Shown here: in pieces, positions 7,745 to 16,156 of the stretch
Layout of the letters: each line of letters starts with the position of its first letter
Position numbering within the stretch: the stretch's first letter is position 1
NCBI GenBank assembly: GCA_938015605.1
Contig: CALLPO010000116.1
Coordinates: 1-16,544 of the forward strand
Length of the DNA stretch: 16,544 nt
From: an uncultured Candidatus Altimarinota bacterium
GTDB lineage: Bacteria > Patescibacteriota > Gracilibacteria > BD1-5 > UBA6164
Reading direction: 5' to 3'
Notes under the pieces: generated by a model
The model's database searches: none
Seen by the model: only the letters and a program-made list of their open reading frames with translations
What the model was told of the DNA's origin: nothing
Position numbers and translations under genes: made by a program

Positions 7745-9223
7745 TTATTTTAATCCTTCAATTGTAGCTCTAATTCTTTTGAGTGACTCCTCTTTTCCAA
7801 GTATATATATCATTTCAAATGCTCATGGTGAGAATTTTTCTCAACTTAATGCACATCTTGCTGGCCAAAGAACTTGTCAATTCTTCATTCAAGCTTCTTT
7901 AATTTTCTCGATATAGAGTGCTTTAATGCTGTCAAGGTTAGTGATGTTCATATTACTATTTTCTAGCAGATCAAGAGTAACTTTCAATGATTCTAAGACA
8001 TCACTAATAGATTCAAGCTTCATCTTAGGATTAATAATTAAGTCTAATTCAGGAATTTTTGATTCATTGTAGAAACATGTTGTATAACCTTTATATTCAT
8101 CAAATTTTTTAATTCTTCATTTTAATTCTTCTAGAATTTTCTTGTTGAATTCTTCTGGATAGGTTTTAATTAGTTCTGAGAATTCATTATCATATCTATT
8201 AAGATATGTGATAAGTTTATCGTAAATAGTATCTGTTGAAGTAGTTTTTAAATAATGAGAGTTGAAAAAATCTAGTCTTTCTACATCAAAGAATGCTCAC
8301 GCCTTATGTACTTGTGATAAATCAAATCTTTGAATTAATTCTTCCATAGTAAAGAATTCCTCTGTTGTTTTTGGGTTCCATCACAGAAGAGCTAAATAGT
8401 TCATTAAAGCCTCAACAAGGTATCATTTTTCAAGATATAATTCAACGGCAACATCACCGTCTCTTTTACTTAATTTTTTCTTACTTTTTCAAATAAGTGG
8501 TGGTACATGTGAGAATCTTGGAAGTTCCCATCAAAATGCACTGTATAGGAGAATATGCTTTGGTGTAGAAGGAATCCATTCATCTCATCTAATAATATCT
8601 GTAATTCACATTAAATGATCATCTATCACTACAGCAAAATGATATGTAGGAAACTTATCAGTTTTAAGTAATACTTGATCATCTACATCTTTAGATGGCA
8701 CTGATATTTTCCCCTTAATAGTGTCTCTAAACTCTATTATTTCCTCTTTAGGAACTTTTAATCTTACTGTATATGGAATATTGTCTGCAAGATTTTTGCT
8801 AATTTCATCCTCACTTAAATATCTGCATGTTCCATTATATTTTGTAGGCAATCAAAGTGCCTGTTGTTCTTCTCTATCTTGAGTTAGTTTTTCACTACTA
8901 CAAAAGCAATAGTAGGCTTTATCTTTTTCTAAAAGTTCTGTGATATATTTTTGGTACAAATCTAATCTTTCCGATTGGAAATATGGACCATTTTCTCATG
9001 GATTATTAGGTCCTTCATCTGGGATAAGTCACACAGAAGCTAGAACCTCAAGCATATTTTCTACACTTCCCTCTACATATCTTGATCTATCAGTATCTTC
9101 TACTCTTAACATGAATTTACCATCCTTTTGTTTAGCAAAAAGATAGTTATATAATACGGTTCTTAAACTTCAAATATGTAAATACCCAGTTGGACTTGGA
9201 GCAAATCTTGTAACTACTGACAT
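7745..9223 (-). CDS. gltX: Glutamyl-tRNA synthetase GltX, 492 aa
   Basis: GltX charges tRNA-Glu (and tRNA-Gln in organisms that use the amidotransferase route) with glutamate. The class I signatures are clear: TRFAPSPTGYLHIGSLRTVL, where HIGS is residues 16-19 and Gly18 is TGA, and KLSKRDG (250-256) as the KMSKS loop. RVEDTDRSR follows the first motif as in the family. A zinc-site candidate CFCSS...C lies near residue 105-125. The anticodon-binding C-terminal domain ends in LWPARCALSGEKFSPGAFEM and LGKEESLKRI, the usual bacterial ending. Length is normal. The ATG is the first in frame and lacks a Shine-Dalgarno sequence; a promoter lies 35 bases upstream. Confidence 0.96.
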
Positions 9224-9257
9224 TTTTTATGACTTATCTAATAATTTAATTAGATAT

Positions 9258-9285
9258 ATAATATGGATTTATGGCTTTTTGTAAA
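9258..9285 (-). promoter_or_regulatory. Promoter of gltX
   Basis: TTTACA (9285-9280) and TATTAT (9263-9258), each one base off consensus, are spaced by 16 bases on the - strand. A short hairpin ATCTAAT/ATTAGAT lies in the leader between it and the ATG. Confidence 0.5.
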
Positions 9286-9292
9286 GGTAATG

Positions 9293-9688
9293 TTACATTT
9301 TTGATAATTTATCAAACACATTTTTTACTTCTTGGTTTCAATCAATATCATTTTTAAATTCATTTCTTATTACTAATAAGAAATACTTCAAAAAGAATTT
9401 TCTGTTTACTTGTAATGAATTACAAAACTCTTCTGTTAATTCATTCTTGTTTTGTAAATAATTGATAATTGTGTTTTGATTATTTTCAATGCATTCTAGT
9501 AATAGATAAAAATCATGGTTTGAATTTTTATTTTTGCTACATTGAGCTCCATCATTGTCAATAATTTTATTCACATATTTTGCAATTTTTTCTATTAAAT
9601 TTGGAACTGCTTCTTTAAGTTTTTCATCTAGTTTAGGATACTGTTGTTTTAGTTTTTCCAATGAACTTAATGATTTTTTTTGATTCAT
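9293..9688 (-). CDS. Unknown helical protein, second gene of a two-gene operon, 131 aa
   Basis: Starts MNQKKSLSSLEKLKQQYPKL and appears all helical and highly charged. It has two cysteines (in GAQCSKNKN and LLECIENN) and one in EEFCNSL, with no recognisable metal motif. One in-frame TGA (GNQEVKNVF near the end) is read as glycine; without it the protein would lose its last 15 residues. There is no signal peptide or membrane helix. Its ATG begins one base after the TAA of the upstream 113-aa gene, so the two are translated from one message and probably act together. The family is not recognised. A toxin-antitoxin-like pair is one possibility from size and arrangement, but nothing in the sequence demands it. 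Confidence 0.75.
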
Positions 9689-9689
9689 A

Positions 9690-10031
9690 TTAACCTTGGA
9701 TTACTAAGTTTCATTCCTTTAAAAAACCTTGTTTTAAGTTTAGATTAAATTCTTTATTAATGTCTTCTCTCAATGTCTTTCTAATTAATCATAAGTTAAC
9801 ATTATTTCACATTCCAAGTTTTTTTGCAATACTGTTATTGTTGTTTTCTATATACGTAGCGGCATCTCTGAGTATTTTAGTAGTATCATCATTTATTGAT
9901 ATATTTTCAATTATATCAGAAAATATATTTTTCCCTTTTAATATCATTAATACTTTTATGCCAATTTCTTTAGTTAGTGTGATTGTATTTTTTTCTGAAT
10001 CAAAATAAGTTGATAAATCAGGAGAAGTCAT
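9690..10031 (-). CDS. Small protein with possible helix-turn-helix, first gene of a two-gene operon, 113 aa
   Basis: Starts MTSPDLSTYFDSEKNTITLT; no signal peptide. Residues about 66-88 (NSIAKKLGMGNNVNLGLIRK) have the spacing of a helix-turn-helix: a helix ending IAKKLGM, a short turn, and a second helix VNLGLIRKTLRED. This could let it bind the 30-base palindrome in its own promoter. Three TGA codons (after LGM, in NLGLI and in KEGNL) are read as glycine. The gene is followed after one base by the 131-aa gene. The helix-turn-helix call is a visual match only; other all-helical folds are possible. Confidence 0.72.
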
Positions 10032-10052
10032 ATTATTAAATTAGTAGTAAAT

Positions 10053-10088
10053 TATAATATATAATAATTATTATATATTATATGTCAA
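10053..10088 (-). promoter_or_regulatory. Promoter with embedded perfect palindrome
   Basis: On the - strand a consensus TTGACA (10088-10083) is followed after 16 bases by TATTAT (10066-10061), about 30 bases before the ATG at 10031. Positions 10053-10082 form a 30-base perfect inverted repeat. It fills the whole spacer and covers the -10, where an operator would sit. It is pure A/T, so chance is a real alternative in such an AT-rich genome. Confidence 0.5.
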
Positions 10089-10110
10089 CAATATATCTTT
10101 CATATTAATT

Positions 10111-10137
10111 TTGAAAAAAAGTCTTTTGTGGTAAAAT
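10111..10137 (+). promoter_or_regulatory. Possible extended -10 promoter of clpP
   Basis: TGGTAAAAT carries an extended -10 (TG-N-TAAAAT, -10 at 10132-10137), with TTGAAA (10111-10116) 15 bases before it. It lies about 33 bases upstream of the clpP ATG and is divergent from the promoter of the 113-aa gene. Confidence 0.4.
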
Positions 10138-10170
10138 GGTTGTAGTTTAATTTTTTATAATAAAAAGTTT

Positions 10171-10797
10171 ATGTTTATAGAATCTAAAAAGAAAAAACAA
10201 ATTGTTTGAATTAGTAATGTATTAATTCCTACAGTTATTGATAAAACTCCTCAAGGAGAAAGAGCTTATGATATATATTCTAGACTATTAGAAGATAGAG
10301 TAATCTTTCTAGGTGAAGGAATTGATTCAGCTGTTGCTAATACTGTAATTGCTCAACTACTATTTCTTGAAAAAGTAGATCCAAAAGCTCCAATTACATT
10401 ATATGTAAACTCCCCAGGAGGTCATGTAACTGCTTGACTAGCAATTTACGATACTATGCAGTATGTAAGTTGCCCTATAACAACTGTATGTATGTGAATG
10501 GCTGCATCTATGGGGTCAATTATTCTTGCTTGAGGTCATCCTGGTAAAAGATATTCACTTCCTCACTCTGAAGTTATGATTCACCAACCACTTGGTTGAG
10601 CTGAATGACAAGCAACTGAAATTAGATTAGCAGCTGAACACATTATCAAAACTGGAGCTGTTCTTTATAAAATTCTTGCTAAACACACTGGTAAAACTGT
10701 TGAACAAATAGAAAAAGATTGTGATAGAGATAATTTTATGACAGCTGAACAAGCACTTGAATATGGGCTTATTGATAAAATAATTAAAAACAAATAA
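10171..10797 (+). CDS. clpP: ATP-dependent Clp protease proteolytic subunit ClpP, 208 aa
   Basis: ClpP forms the barrel-shaped serine protease that degrades unfolded or tagged proteins fed by Clp ATPases in the cytoplasm. The catalytic triad is present: Ser113 in MAASMGS, His138 in HSEVMIHQP and Asp187 in DRDNFMTAEQA. The hallmark VNSPGGHVTAGLAIYDTMQ is intact, and EYGLIDKII ends the fold as usual. Six glycines are TGA, including those in VTAGLA, CMGMAA and PLGGAEGQ. Aligning these with the invariant ClpP glycines is the clearest local proof that TGA means glycine. About 20 residues precede the typical start of the mature subunit and could be a short propeptide. It is a single-gene unit ending at a strong terminator. 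No Shine-Dalgarno is visible. Confidence 0.97.
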
Positions 10798-10820
10798 AAA
10801 AAGCTCATTGAGCTTTTTTT
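10794..10820. terminator. Bidirectional terminator between clpP and the 114-aa gene
   Basis: AAGCTC (10801-10806) and GAGCTT (10810-10815) pair around ATT, flanked by A and T runs. It serves clpP on the + strand and the convergent gene, whose stop codon overlaps the T-run, on the - strand. Confidence 0.85.
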
Positions 10821-11163
10821 ATTTGACTGTTGCATATATTGGAAATAACTCTCATTCATCTTTTTCTGAATGTATTATAAAATCACCACAGTCTTTTAAT
10901 TCTAATATTTTTCAAATATCCCCTTCAGGTTCGGCGTAGATATTTGATGAGATTAACTCTTTGACTTCAGCTAGAGTTAATGCACAGGGGGTTGTATTAA
11001 ATTTCTCCTCTATTCTTTCAAAATCATGATTCTCTCAATATGTATTTAGTACTCATGTTAATAGTATTGTAGCAGTGAGGAATTTTATATTTTTTACTGT
11101 TTCCTCAGAGAATATTTTTTGAGAGATTTCAACTAATCTACTGTTTATATCTAATTTAGACAT
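10819..11163 (-). CDS. Unknown cytoplasmic protein, 114 aa
   Basis: Starts MSKLDINSRLVEISQKIFSE. It is mixed helical and strand-like, with an acidic C-terminal part (GDFIIHSEKDEGELFPIYAT). No signal peptide, membrane segment or metal motif is seen; the two cysteines (TTPCALT and LKDCGD) are isolated. TGA glycines occur, for example in LLTGVLNTYGEN. The middle (LTLAEVKELISSNIYAEPEG) has the look of a small helical domain of a DNA- or protein-binding protein, but I recognise no family. It has its own promoter directly behind the stop codon of the secretion ATPase gene and may also be reached by read-through from it. Confidence 0.75.
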
Positions 11164-11190
11164 TTATTTATTTTATTAATATTTTAATTT

Positions 11191-11220
11191 AGTATATATT
11201 GAATAATTTACAGATGTCAA
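11191..11220 (-). promoter_or_regulatory. Promoter of the 114-aa gene
   Basis: TTGACA (11220-11215) and TATACT (11196-11191) are spaced by 18 bases on the - strand. The -35 touches the TAA of the upstream ATPase gene, and no terminator stands between. Confidence 0.55.
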
Positions 11221-13488
11221 TTAAATTAATGGTTCAGCAAATGTAGATACTTTTTCAATTACATCTTTATGTTCTTCAACTATTTTCTTCTTTGCTTCTT
11301 TGAGACTCCTAGAATATTTTTTCCTAGAAAGTTTATATAATTCGTTTATATAGTCTTTATCTATGTCTGACTCTCAAACATAACTTGATTTAAGTGAAAA
11401 AGGATCTTTAACTTGTCATTTAACTAGGAGTTTACAATAGAATTCTCTTATGTTTAAGTTTGATAAGTCATATGCTGAAACAAATGGATCGAAGTGTTTT
11501 TGCATATATATTGCATCTTCACTTGATATTCTAAAACTTACCAGTGTTCATACATTTCCAAATAATGCATCAGATAAATTTTCTGGTATTTGTTTAATAA
11601 ATTGATGAGCTACAGAGAGAGATAATCAGTATTTTCTAGCTTCTGAAAGTATTTCTCAGAAAGTATCAGTTGCAAAGTTTTGGAACTCATCTACATATAA
11701 GAAAAAAGGTACTCTATCTTTTTTTGCTAATCACTGCCTTCACATTGCAGCTTGGAAGATTTTGGTTACAAACATTGCTCAAAGAAATCACATAATTTCC
11801 TCTTGGAGCTTCCCTTTTGGAAGTTTCACTAGAAGAATTTTTTGCTCATCCATCATTTCTCTAAAATCTAATTTATTTTCAGTGCTTGAAAAAATATTTT
11901 TCAAAATATCTATACTAAGAAGTTGTCATACTTTATTTAGTATAGGCATAATTGCCTCTGTGTTAAACTGTTGACTCCAACCTGCAAATTCATTTGTCCA
12001 AAAGTTTCTAACAACATCATCTTCTATTTCATCAATCATATCATACCTAAAATCCTTGTCTGTTAAAGCTCTAATTACATCAAAAAGAGTTGCATCTTTT
12101 TTATCTAAAAGTGCTAGAAAAATCATTCTTAATACATGTTCTAGCTTTGGGTTCCAGTTTGCTCAAAAGAATTTATGAAATATATCTATAAATCATTTAG
12201 CTAGTACTTGCTTTGATTCTGTTTTCTTTACATCAAGTGGATTAAAACAAAAAGGGAATTTTTCATCTGTTGGATCAAATATTATTACATCTTTTTTTCT
12301 TGATTCAGGAATGTATTCCATAATATCCTCGATAAGATCACCATGTGGATCTATGAGTCATAATCCTTTTCATTGCTTAAGGTCATCAATAATCAGACTT
12401 GTAAGAAATTTTGATTTTCATGTACCAGTCTTCCCAATTACATACATATGTCTGAGTCTATCTTCATCATATACTCATACAGGGACTTTAATTGACCTAT
12501 AGTCACTTGTTCCAATTATGTTAGTATTTGTAGGATAATTTTTAGCTTCAATTTCTCACAATAATCAGTTAGTTTTTTTTGTATCTAGTTTTCTAAAATC
12601 AAAAGTAGGTGTTCAGATTGGTAGAGCTAGTTTTTTAGCAGTGACTTTTAATAGAGAAGTTTCATTTTGAGGTTTACTTGGATAATGAAAAAAACTACTA
12701 ATTTCTTCACTACTCATAATATAATCTTGAGATTTGATTTTGAAAGGCTTTATTGAATGGTTATTTCAATGAATATTTAATCTAAAGTGATTGAGTGGAT
12801 AATTTTTGAATATTAAAAAATTATTAAAAATAGATTTTAGTTTACCAGCTGCAACAGCTTTATTCTCTCATTGAAAGACTATATAAACTTTTGTCTTAAA
12901 TAATTCTTGGTCTAACTTATATGTGAAATACTTTTTTCCCATTTCTTTCCACCCAGATTGAATTTTGTGATTGAACATGTATTTGAAAAATTTGAAAAAC
13001 AGTTTTATTCTAAAAACTATATACTGAAATTTTGATCTTACAAAAAAACTAAAACTCTCTTCAATTAGTGGAGTAGTTTCAACAAAAAATCAAACTTTAT
13101 CTTTAATGAGGTCAAAATTTTCAAATCATCTAAAAATATTTTTTATGAAATCTGTGTTATCATTTGTTGAATATTTGAATGGATAGAACCATGAATTTTC
13201 AAGAGTTATTTCTCAGACTACTGTCCTCTTTTTATCATAGTCCCACACTTTTTTATCATCATCTTTTAGTTGAAAATTATTATAATAAGTATAGAACTGT
13301 GATTCAAATGCACTGTACGTTTCTTCATTACTAGTGTAACTATAAAAGATTTCACCTTTAGAATAGTTCAGACCAAAAATCATCTCTTTATCTTCAAGAG
13401 TCTTCCCAATATCATCCCAAAATGATTTTTGGTACTTCTTCCCTTTATCAAATCAATGATATACTTTTATGAGGTGAGTTTTGTTCAA
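11221..13488 (-). CDS. VirD4/TraG-type type IV secretion ATPase, 755 aa
   Basis: Residues from about 340 form a P-loop ATPase of the VirD4/TraG (TraM-recognition, HerA-like) class. It has Walker A GKTGTGKS (352-359, with Gly357 as TGA), LIDPHGDL after it, Walker B LYVDEFQNF (Asp600-Glu601), and ARKYGLSLSVAHQFIKQIP downstream. Such enzymes pump DNA or protein through membrane channels; in candidate-phyla bacteria they often stand alone. The N-terminal third is variable, with a hydrophobic basic stretch near 150-170 that may touch the membrane. No ATG fits the whole frame: a TAA closes it at 13503-13501, and the best start is TTG at 13488. The first ATG (13383) would drop 35 residues. A promoter lies 24 bases upstream of the TTG. 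Confidence 0.88.
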
Positions 13489-13518
13489 TTGAATGTAGTT
13501 ATTATTTTATATAGTTTT

Positions 13519-13546
13519 AATATAGCATAGATTAAGTTTTTTGCAA
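13519..13546 (-). promoter_or_regulatory. Promoter of the secretion ATPase gene
   Basis: TTGCAA (13546-13541) and an extended -10 TGCTATATT (TATATT 13524-13519) are spaced by 16 bases on the - strand. Its likely start is about 24 bases before the TTG codon, which supports the non-ATG start. Confidence 0.5.
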
Positions 13547-13589
13547 TGAAATTTTATTCTTGAAATTTGAAAAGGGATATTTATATATA

Positions 13590-13622
13590 TGTTATAAAAA
13601 AATAGAGTAGTCTATAATCTAT
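13590..13622 (-). terminator. Weak terminator after the 539-aa gene
   Basis: On the - strand ATAGA and TCTAT can pair around 11 bases, followed by a run of seven T. The stem is short, but the T-run lies just behind the TAG stop codon. Confidence 0.35.
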
Positions 13623-15238
13623 AGTATCATATTCCTTAGTCCAACAGCTATGATTCTACAAAAATTGTAACTTATTTTTCACTCATCAGTCTCATTGTTT
13701 TTTCATGAAAAAAATTTTATAAGCTCAATTTCTTCTCAAGATAGTCAAAGTTCATTAATATACTCTTGTTCTAACATTATAGCAAACCTTTTATGTTTTG
13801 TGTTTTTATCTAATTCTAAGTTATTAATTCAATTATTTAGGTATGTTTTAATATTCTTAACGTTGCTTGTTTTTTCAATATTCTTTAAATAATCTATTTT
13901 GTCTTCATCTTTAGCAATATTTAATAATAGTATAGCAAATTCAATTATTTTAGTATCTTTTGCAGTCAATCAACCACTTACTTCACTTAATATAGTAGCC
14001 AGTTCTCTTAATAAATTATTTTGCGTTTCTTCTCTATCTTTAATACCAGTATCAATAATTTTTGATGAATTTCATCAATTAGTTAAACAATGTAAATTTC
14101 CATTATGGTCTAACTTATAGTCTCTACTCTTTATAGGTTTAATGAATTGTATTCATTCAATCATAAGATTATCTAATTCCCTAGTATCAAAATGAGATTC
14201 TCAGTTATTTTCATTATCTTTATTTTCAGCTATTGGAAAATAAATCATTTTAGTTATACATAGAGCAATTACTCTACAGAAACAATAATTTTCATATCCT
14301 TCATCATCAGAGGATATAGATTCTATGAGCTTTATTTCTTCATTACTCATATTTAATGATTTTATATACTTTTCTTTTATAATTCCAGATTCATTTTCAC
14401 ACTTTTCATCTCTAATAAAATCATCTGGTTTTCTGTTTCATTCAATTAGAAAATCTAAATCATTTGATTTTCTTGTTGATTTCAAATCTCTTAGAAATAC
14501 CCTCATTCAATAGTTATCTGCTACTTTGTACAAAAAATCCTTTAATGCTATAATTTCATTATCATCTCTCGTATGTTTTTTGTCCTTACCACTTGTTCTA
14601 AAAGCAAGTTCTAATCATACAGTATTAGATTGTTTTTCTTCAGGATTTCATTTTCAAAGAATTCTTTCTTTTCACTGGTTATCAATTGCATATATAAATC
14701 ATTCATCAGTAATATAAATTTCTCTTTGTATAACTCTATGTCCTTTTGTTGGAAATTGATAAGTTTCTAAATTTGATTTTTTCTGAATATCATCATTATC
14801 ATTGAAGCATTTTGCTATAAATTTTTTTTCACAATCATTTACAACTCTTGATGATAGTCTATAAAAAATATCTCTAAATAATATAATTTCTGAAGTAGCA
14901 TTGTAGATCGTAACTGCATTTTCATAAGATAACGTTCATACAGAAGTTCTTCAAAGAAAGGCATCTAACTGTTTGAGTGATGTAAATTTATATTCTGGAT
15001 TTTCTGATAAATAGTAAGGTAAGTTTAGATTAAAGTTTCAATCATTATTAATCATTTCTAAAGTGATATCTTTTATCTTTGTTGTATGATGTTCTGTAAT
15101 TTTTTTAACACTACTTTTTTTAGATTCTCTTTCTTTTCTAGTTAAACTTGAAATTTCTAATGCAGATTTTAAAAAAGTAGGCACTGCAACACTAATGTTT
15201 GATAATAAACTGGATATACCTTTCTTGCCTGAGGTCAT
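13619..15238 (-). CDS. Unknown protein with internal duplication, 539 aa
   Basis: Starts MTSGKKGISSLLSNISVAVP and is read with many TGA glycines; only residues 1-66 would survive under the standard code. It is the only gene here that ends in TAG. It is hydrophilic and charged, mostly helical, with no signal peptide. A weakly hydrophobic stretch near residues 11-25 may touch a membrane. Residues 297-331 (SNEEIKLIESISSDDEGY, then FCRVIALCITKMIYF) and 499-539 (SGEEIELIKFFSGKNNETDE, then FCRIIAVGLRNMIL) are two copies of one motif: EEI.LI, a spacer, Y.FCR.IA, and MI. The middle holds a possible mixed strand/helix domain (GLELAFRTSG, MRVFLRDLKSTRK, DFLIEGNR), reminiscent of a nucleic-acid enzyme core but not identifiable. 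It has its own promoter. The function is unknown. Confidence 0.75.
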
Positions 15239-15265
15239 TTTTATTTCATTAATAATTATATGTTA

Positions 15266-15293
15266 TTTATATAACTATATAAAAGTTTGTCAA
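15266..15293 (-). promoter_or_regulatory. Promoter of the 539-aa gene
   Basis: A consensus TTGACA (15293-15288) and TATAAA (15271-15266) are spaced by 16 bases on the - strand. They start just after the terminator of the repeat-protein gene. Confidence 0.6.
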
Positions 15294-15294
15294 T

Positions 15295-15324
15295 AAAAAA
15301 TAGTTCCTCATTGAGGAACTATTT
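15295..15324 (-). terminator. Terminator after the repeat-protein gene
   Basis: AAATAGTTCCTC (15298-15309) and GAGGAACTATTT (15313-15324) pair perfectly around ATT, with TTT following on the - strand. It is preceded in the same transcript by two more hairpins (see 15329-15376). Confidence 0.85.
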
Positions 15325-15328
15325 CCTG

Positions 15329-15376
15329 CTCAGAAACTGAGCTAGTAAAGTATATCATATAGACTATCTTTACTGA
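15329..15376 (-). repeat. Two additional stem-loops in the 3' trailer of the repeat-protein gene
   Basis: GCTCAG (15329-15334) and CTGAGC (15338-15343) form a six-base stem with an AAA loop. AGTAAAG and CTTTACT enclose about 17 bases further upstream in the transcript (about 15345-15376). With the terminator they make three consecutive hairpins behind the stop codon, which may protect the message from 3' decay. Confidence 0.55.
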
Positions 15377-15386
15377 TTCTTAGGTG

Positions 15387-15932
15387 TTATGAAAATGGAT
15401 TAAAGCCCATTCCACCACCACCACCACCACCACCACCAAGAGCTACAACATTTTTATATTTAGCATTGACATTAGCAACTGAACCTTCATGTTGGCCGCT
15501 GTATAGTGTTATAGCTGTATAAACAGAATCACCGAGTTTGGCATTGACATTAGCAACTGAACCTTCATGTTGGCCGCTGTATAGTGTCATAGCTGTATAA
15601 ACAGAATCACCGAGTCTGGCATTGACATTAGCAACTGAATCTTCGTATTGGCCGCTTTTTAATGTCTTAACTGTATAAACAGAATCACCGATTTTGGTAT
15701 CGACATTAGCAACTGAATCATCGTGTTTGCTGCTTTTTAATGTCATGACTGTGTGGTTACGGTCACCAAGTTTATTATCAGTAAACGCATAGGTATCAAG
15801 GAATTGTTCACTGCTCACTGTAGTTACTACTTGTTGTTGTGAACTAACGTGAGTGGTTACTGATGCCTGTGCTATACCTATACCGATAAGTAAGGCTGTT
15901 GCAGCTAATGCTGTTGTTTTTAAAATTTTCAT
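15387..15932 (-). CDS. Secreted protein with four 26-residue repeats and poly-glycine tail, 181 aa
   Basis: Signal peptide MKILKTTALAATALLIGIGI is followed by AQA and a likely cut near residue 23. Residues 55-158 are four 26-residue repeats of the type LGDSVYTAMTLYSGQHEGSV plus ANVNAK; repeats 3 and 4 differ at one residue. Nine glycines in a row (166-174) and MGFNPFS end the chain. There are no cysteines or anchors. The regular repeats suggest a beta-solenoid or amyloid-like surface fibre. The gene is clearly richer in G+C than the rest of the window and has a good Shine-Dalgarno (AGGGGA, 15946-15941). All 21 glycines are GGN and no TGA occurs. Either it is strongly expressed or it came recently from a standard-code bacterium. 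The family is not recognised; secretion is well supported. Confidence 0.85.
   Translation of the reverse strand: MKILKTTALAATALLIGIGIAQASVTTHVSSQQQVVTTVSSEQFLDTYAFTDNKLGDRNHTVMTLKSSKHDDSVANVDTKIGDSVYTVKTLKSGQYEDSVANVNARLGDSVYTAMTLYSGQHEGSVANVNAKLGDSVYTAITLYSGQHEGSVANVNAKYKNVVALGGGGGGGGGMGFNPFS
15459..15770 (-). repeat. Four tandem 78-base coding repeats
   Basis: Units lie at 15693-15770, 15615-15692, 15537-15614 and 15459-15536 in reading order. The last two are nearly identical in DNA, the first is most diverged, so the array seems to have grown by recent duplication at the 3' side. The period of 78 keeps the frame. Confidence 0.9.
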
Positions 15933-16068
15933 TATATGTTTCCCCTATATTATTAAGGATTGCGATAAATACTTAATGAAAGAAGTATTTAAAGTTCACA
16001 CAGATGTGCTAATGTTGAGGCTTGGAGGCTCAACAAATAAAATTTAGCTTGTTTTATGCTAAATTCAT
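15933..16068 (-). promoter_or_regulatory. Structured 5' leader of the repeat-protein mRNA
   Basis: About 135 untranslated bases hold a row of stem-loops. AATTTAGC/GCTAAATT (16041-16065) lies at the very 5' end. Then come GTTGAG/CTCAAC (16014-16034), a small CAC/GTG loop near 16000, and AAATACTT/AAGTATTT (15967-15990). The Shine-Dalgarno AGGGGA (15946-15941) is left single-stranded eight bases before the ATG. A 5'-terminal hairpin of this kind is known to stabilise bacterial messages; a sensing role is possible but unproven. Confidence 0.6.
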
Positions 16069-16074
16069 TTCATA

Positions 16075-16103
16075 AATATAGTAAAAAAATCTATTTTAGT
16101 CAA
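16075..16103 (-). promoter_or_regulatory. Promoter of the repeat-protein gene
   Basis: TTGACT (16103-16098) and TATATT (16080-16075) are spaced by the ideal 17 bases on the - strand. The predicted start near 16068 puts the first hairpin at the 5' end of the message. Confidence 0.65.
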
Positions 16104-16135
16104 ATCTTTTTTAATTTATAATAAAAATAGACAAG

Positions 16136-16156
16136 AAAAAAAGAGCCGTAGCCCTT
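16136..16156 (-). terminator. Terminator with a UACG tetraloop
   Basis: On the - strand AAGGGC and GCTCTT pair (one G-U) around TACG, followed by a run of seven T. A C(UACG)G loop is one of the very stable UNCG tetraloops. No protein gene lies directly upstream, so it probably ends a non-coding RNA. Confidence 0.75.

Noticed and set aside
9293..10031. Naming the two-gene operon a toxin-antitoxin system
   Set aside because: Size and spacing fit, but no toxin catalytic motif or known antitoxin fold can be seen; kept as a possibility only.
15459..15770. Regular 78-base repeats as a possible CRISPR array
   Set aside because: Repeats are contiguous with no unique spacers, keep the reading frame and encode a 26-residue protein repeat; no cas gene is near.
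15853..16047. + strand open frame of 64 codons over the repeat-protein start and leader
   Set aside because: It overlaps the signal peptide coding region and the hairpins of the opposite strand, and its product has no credible features.
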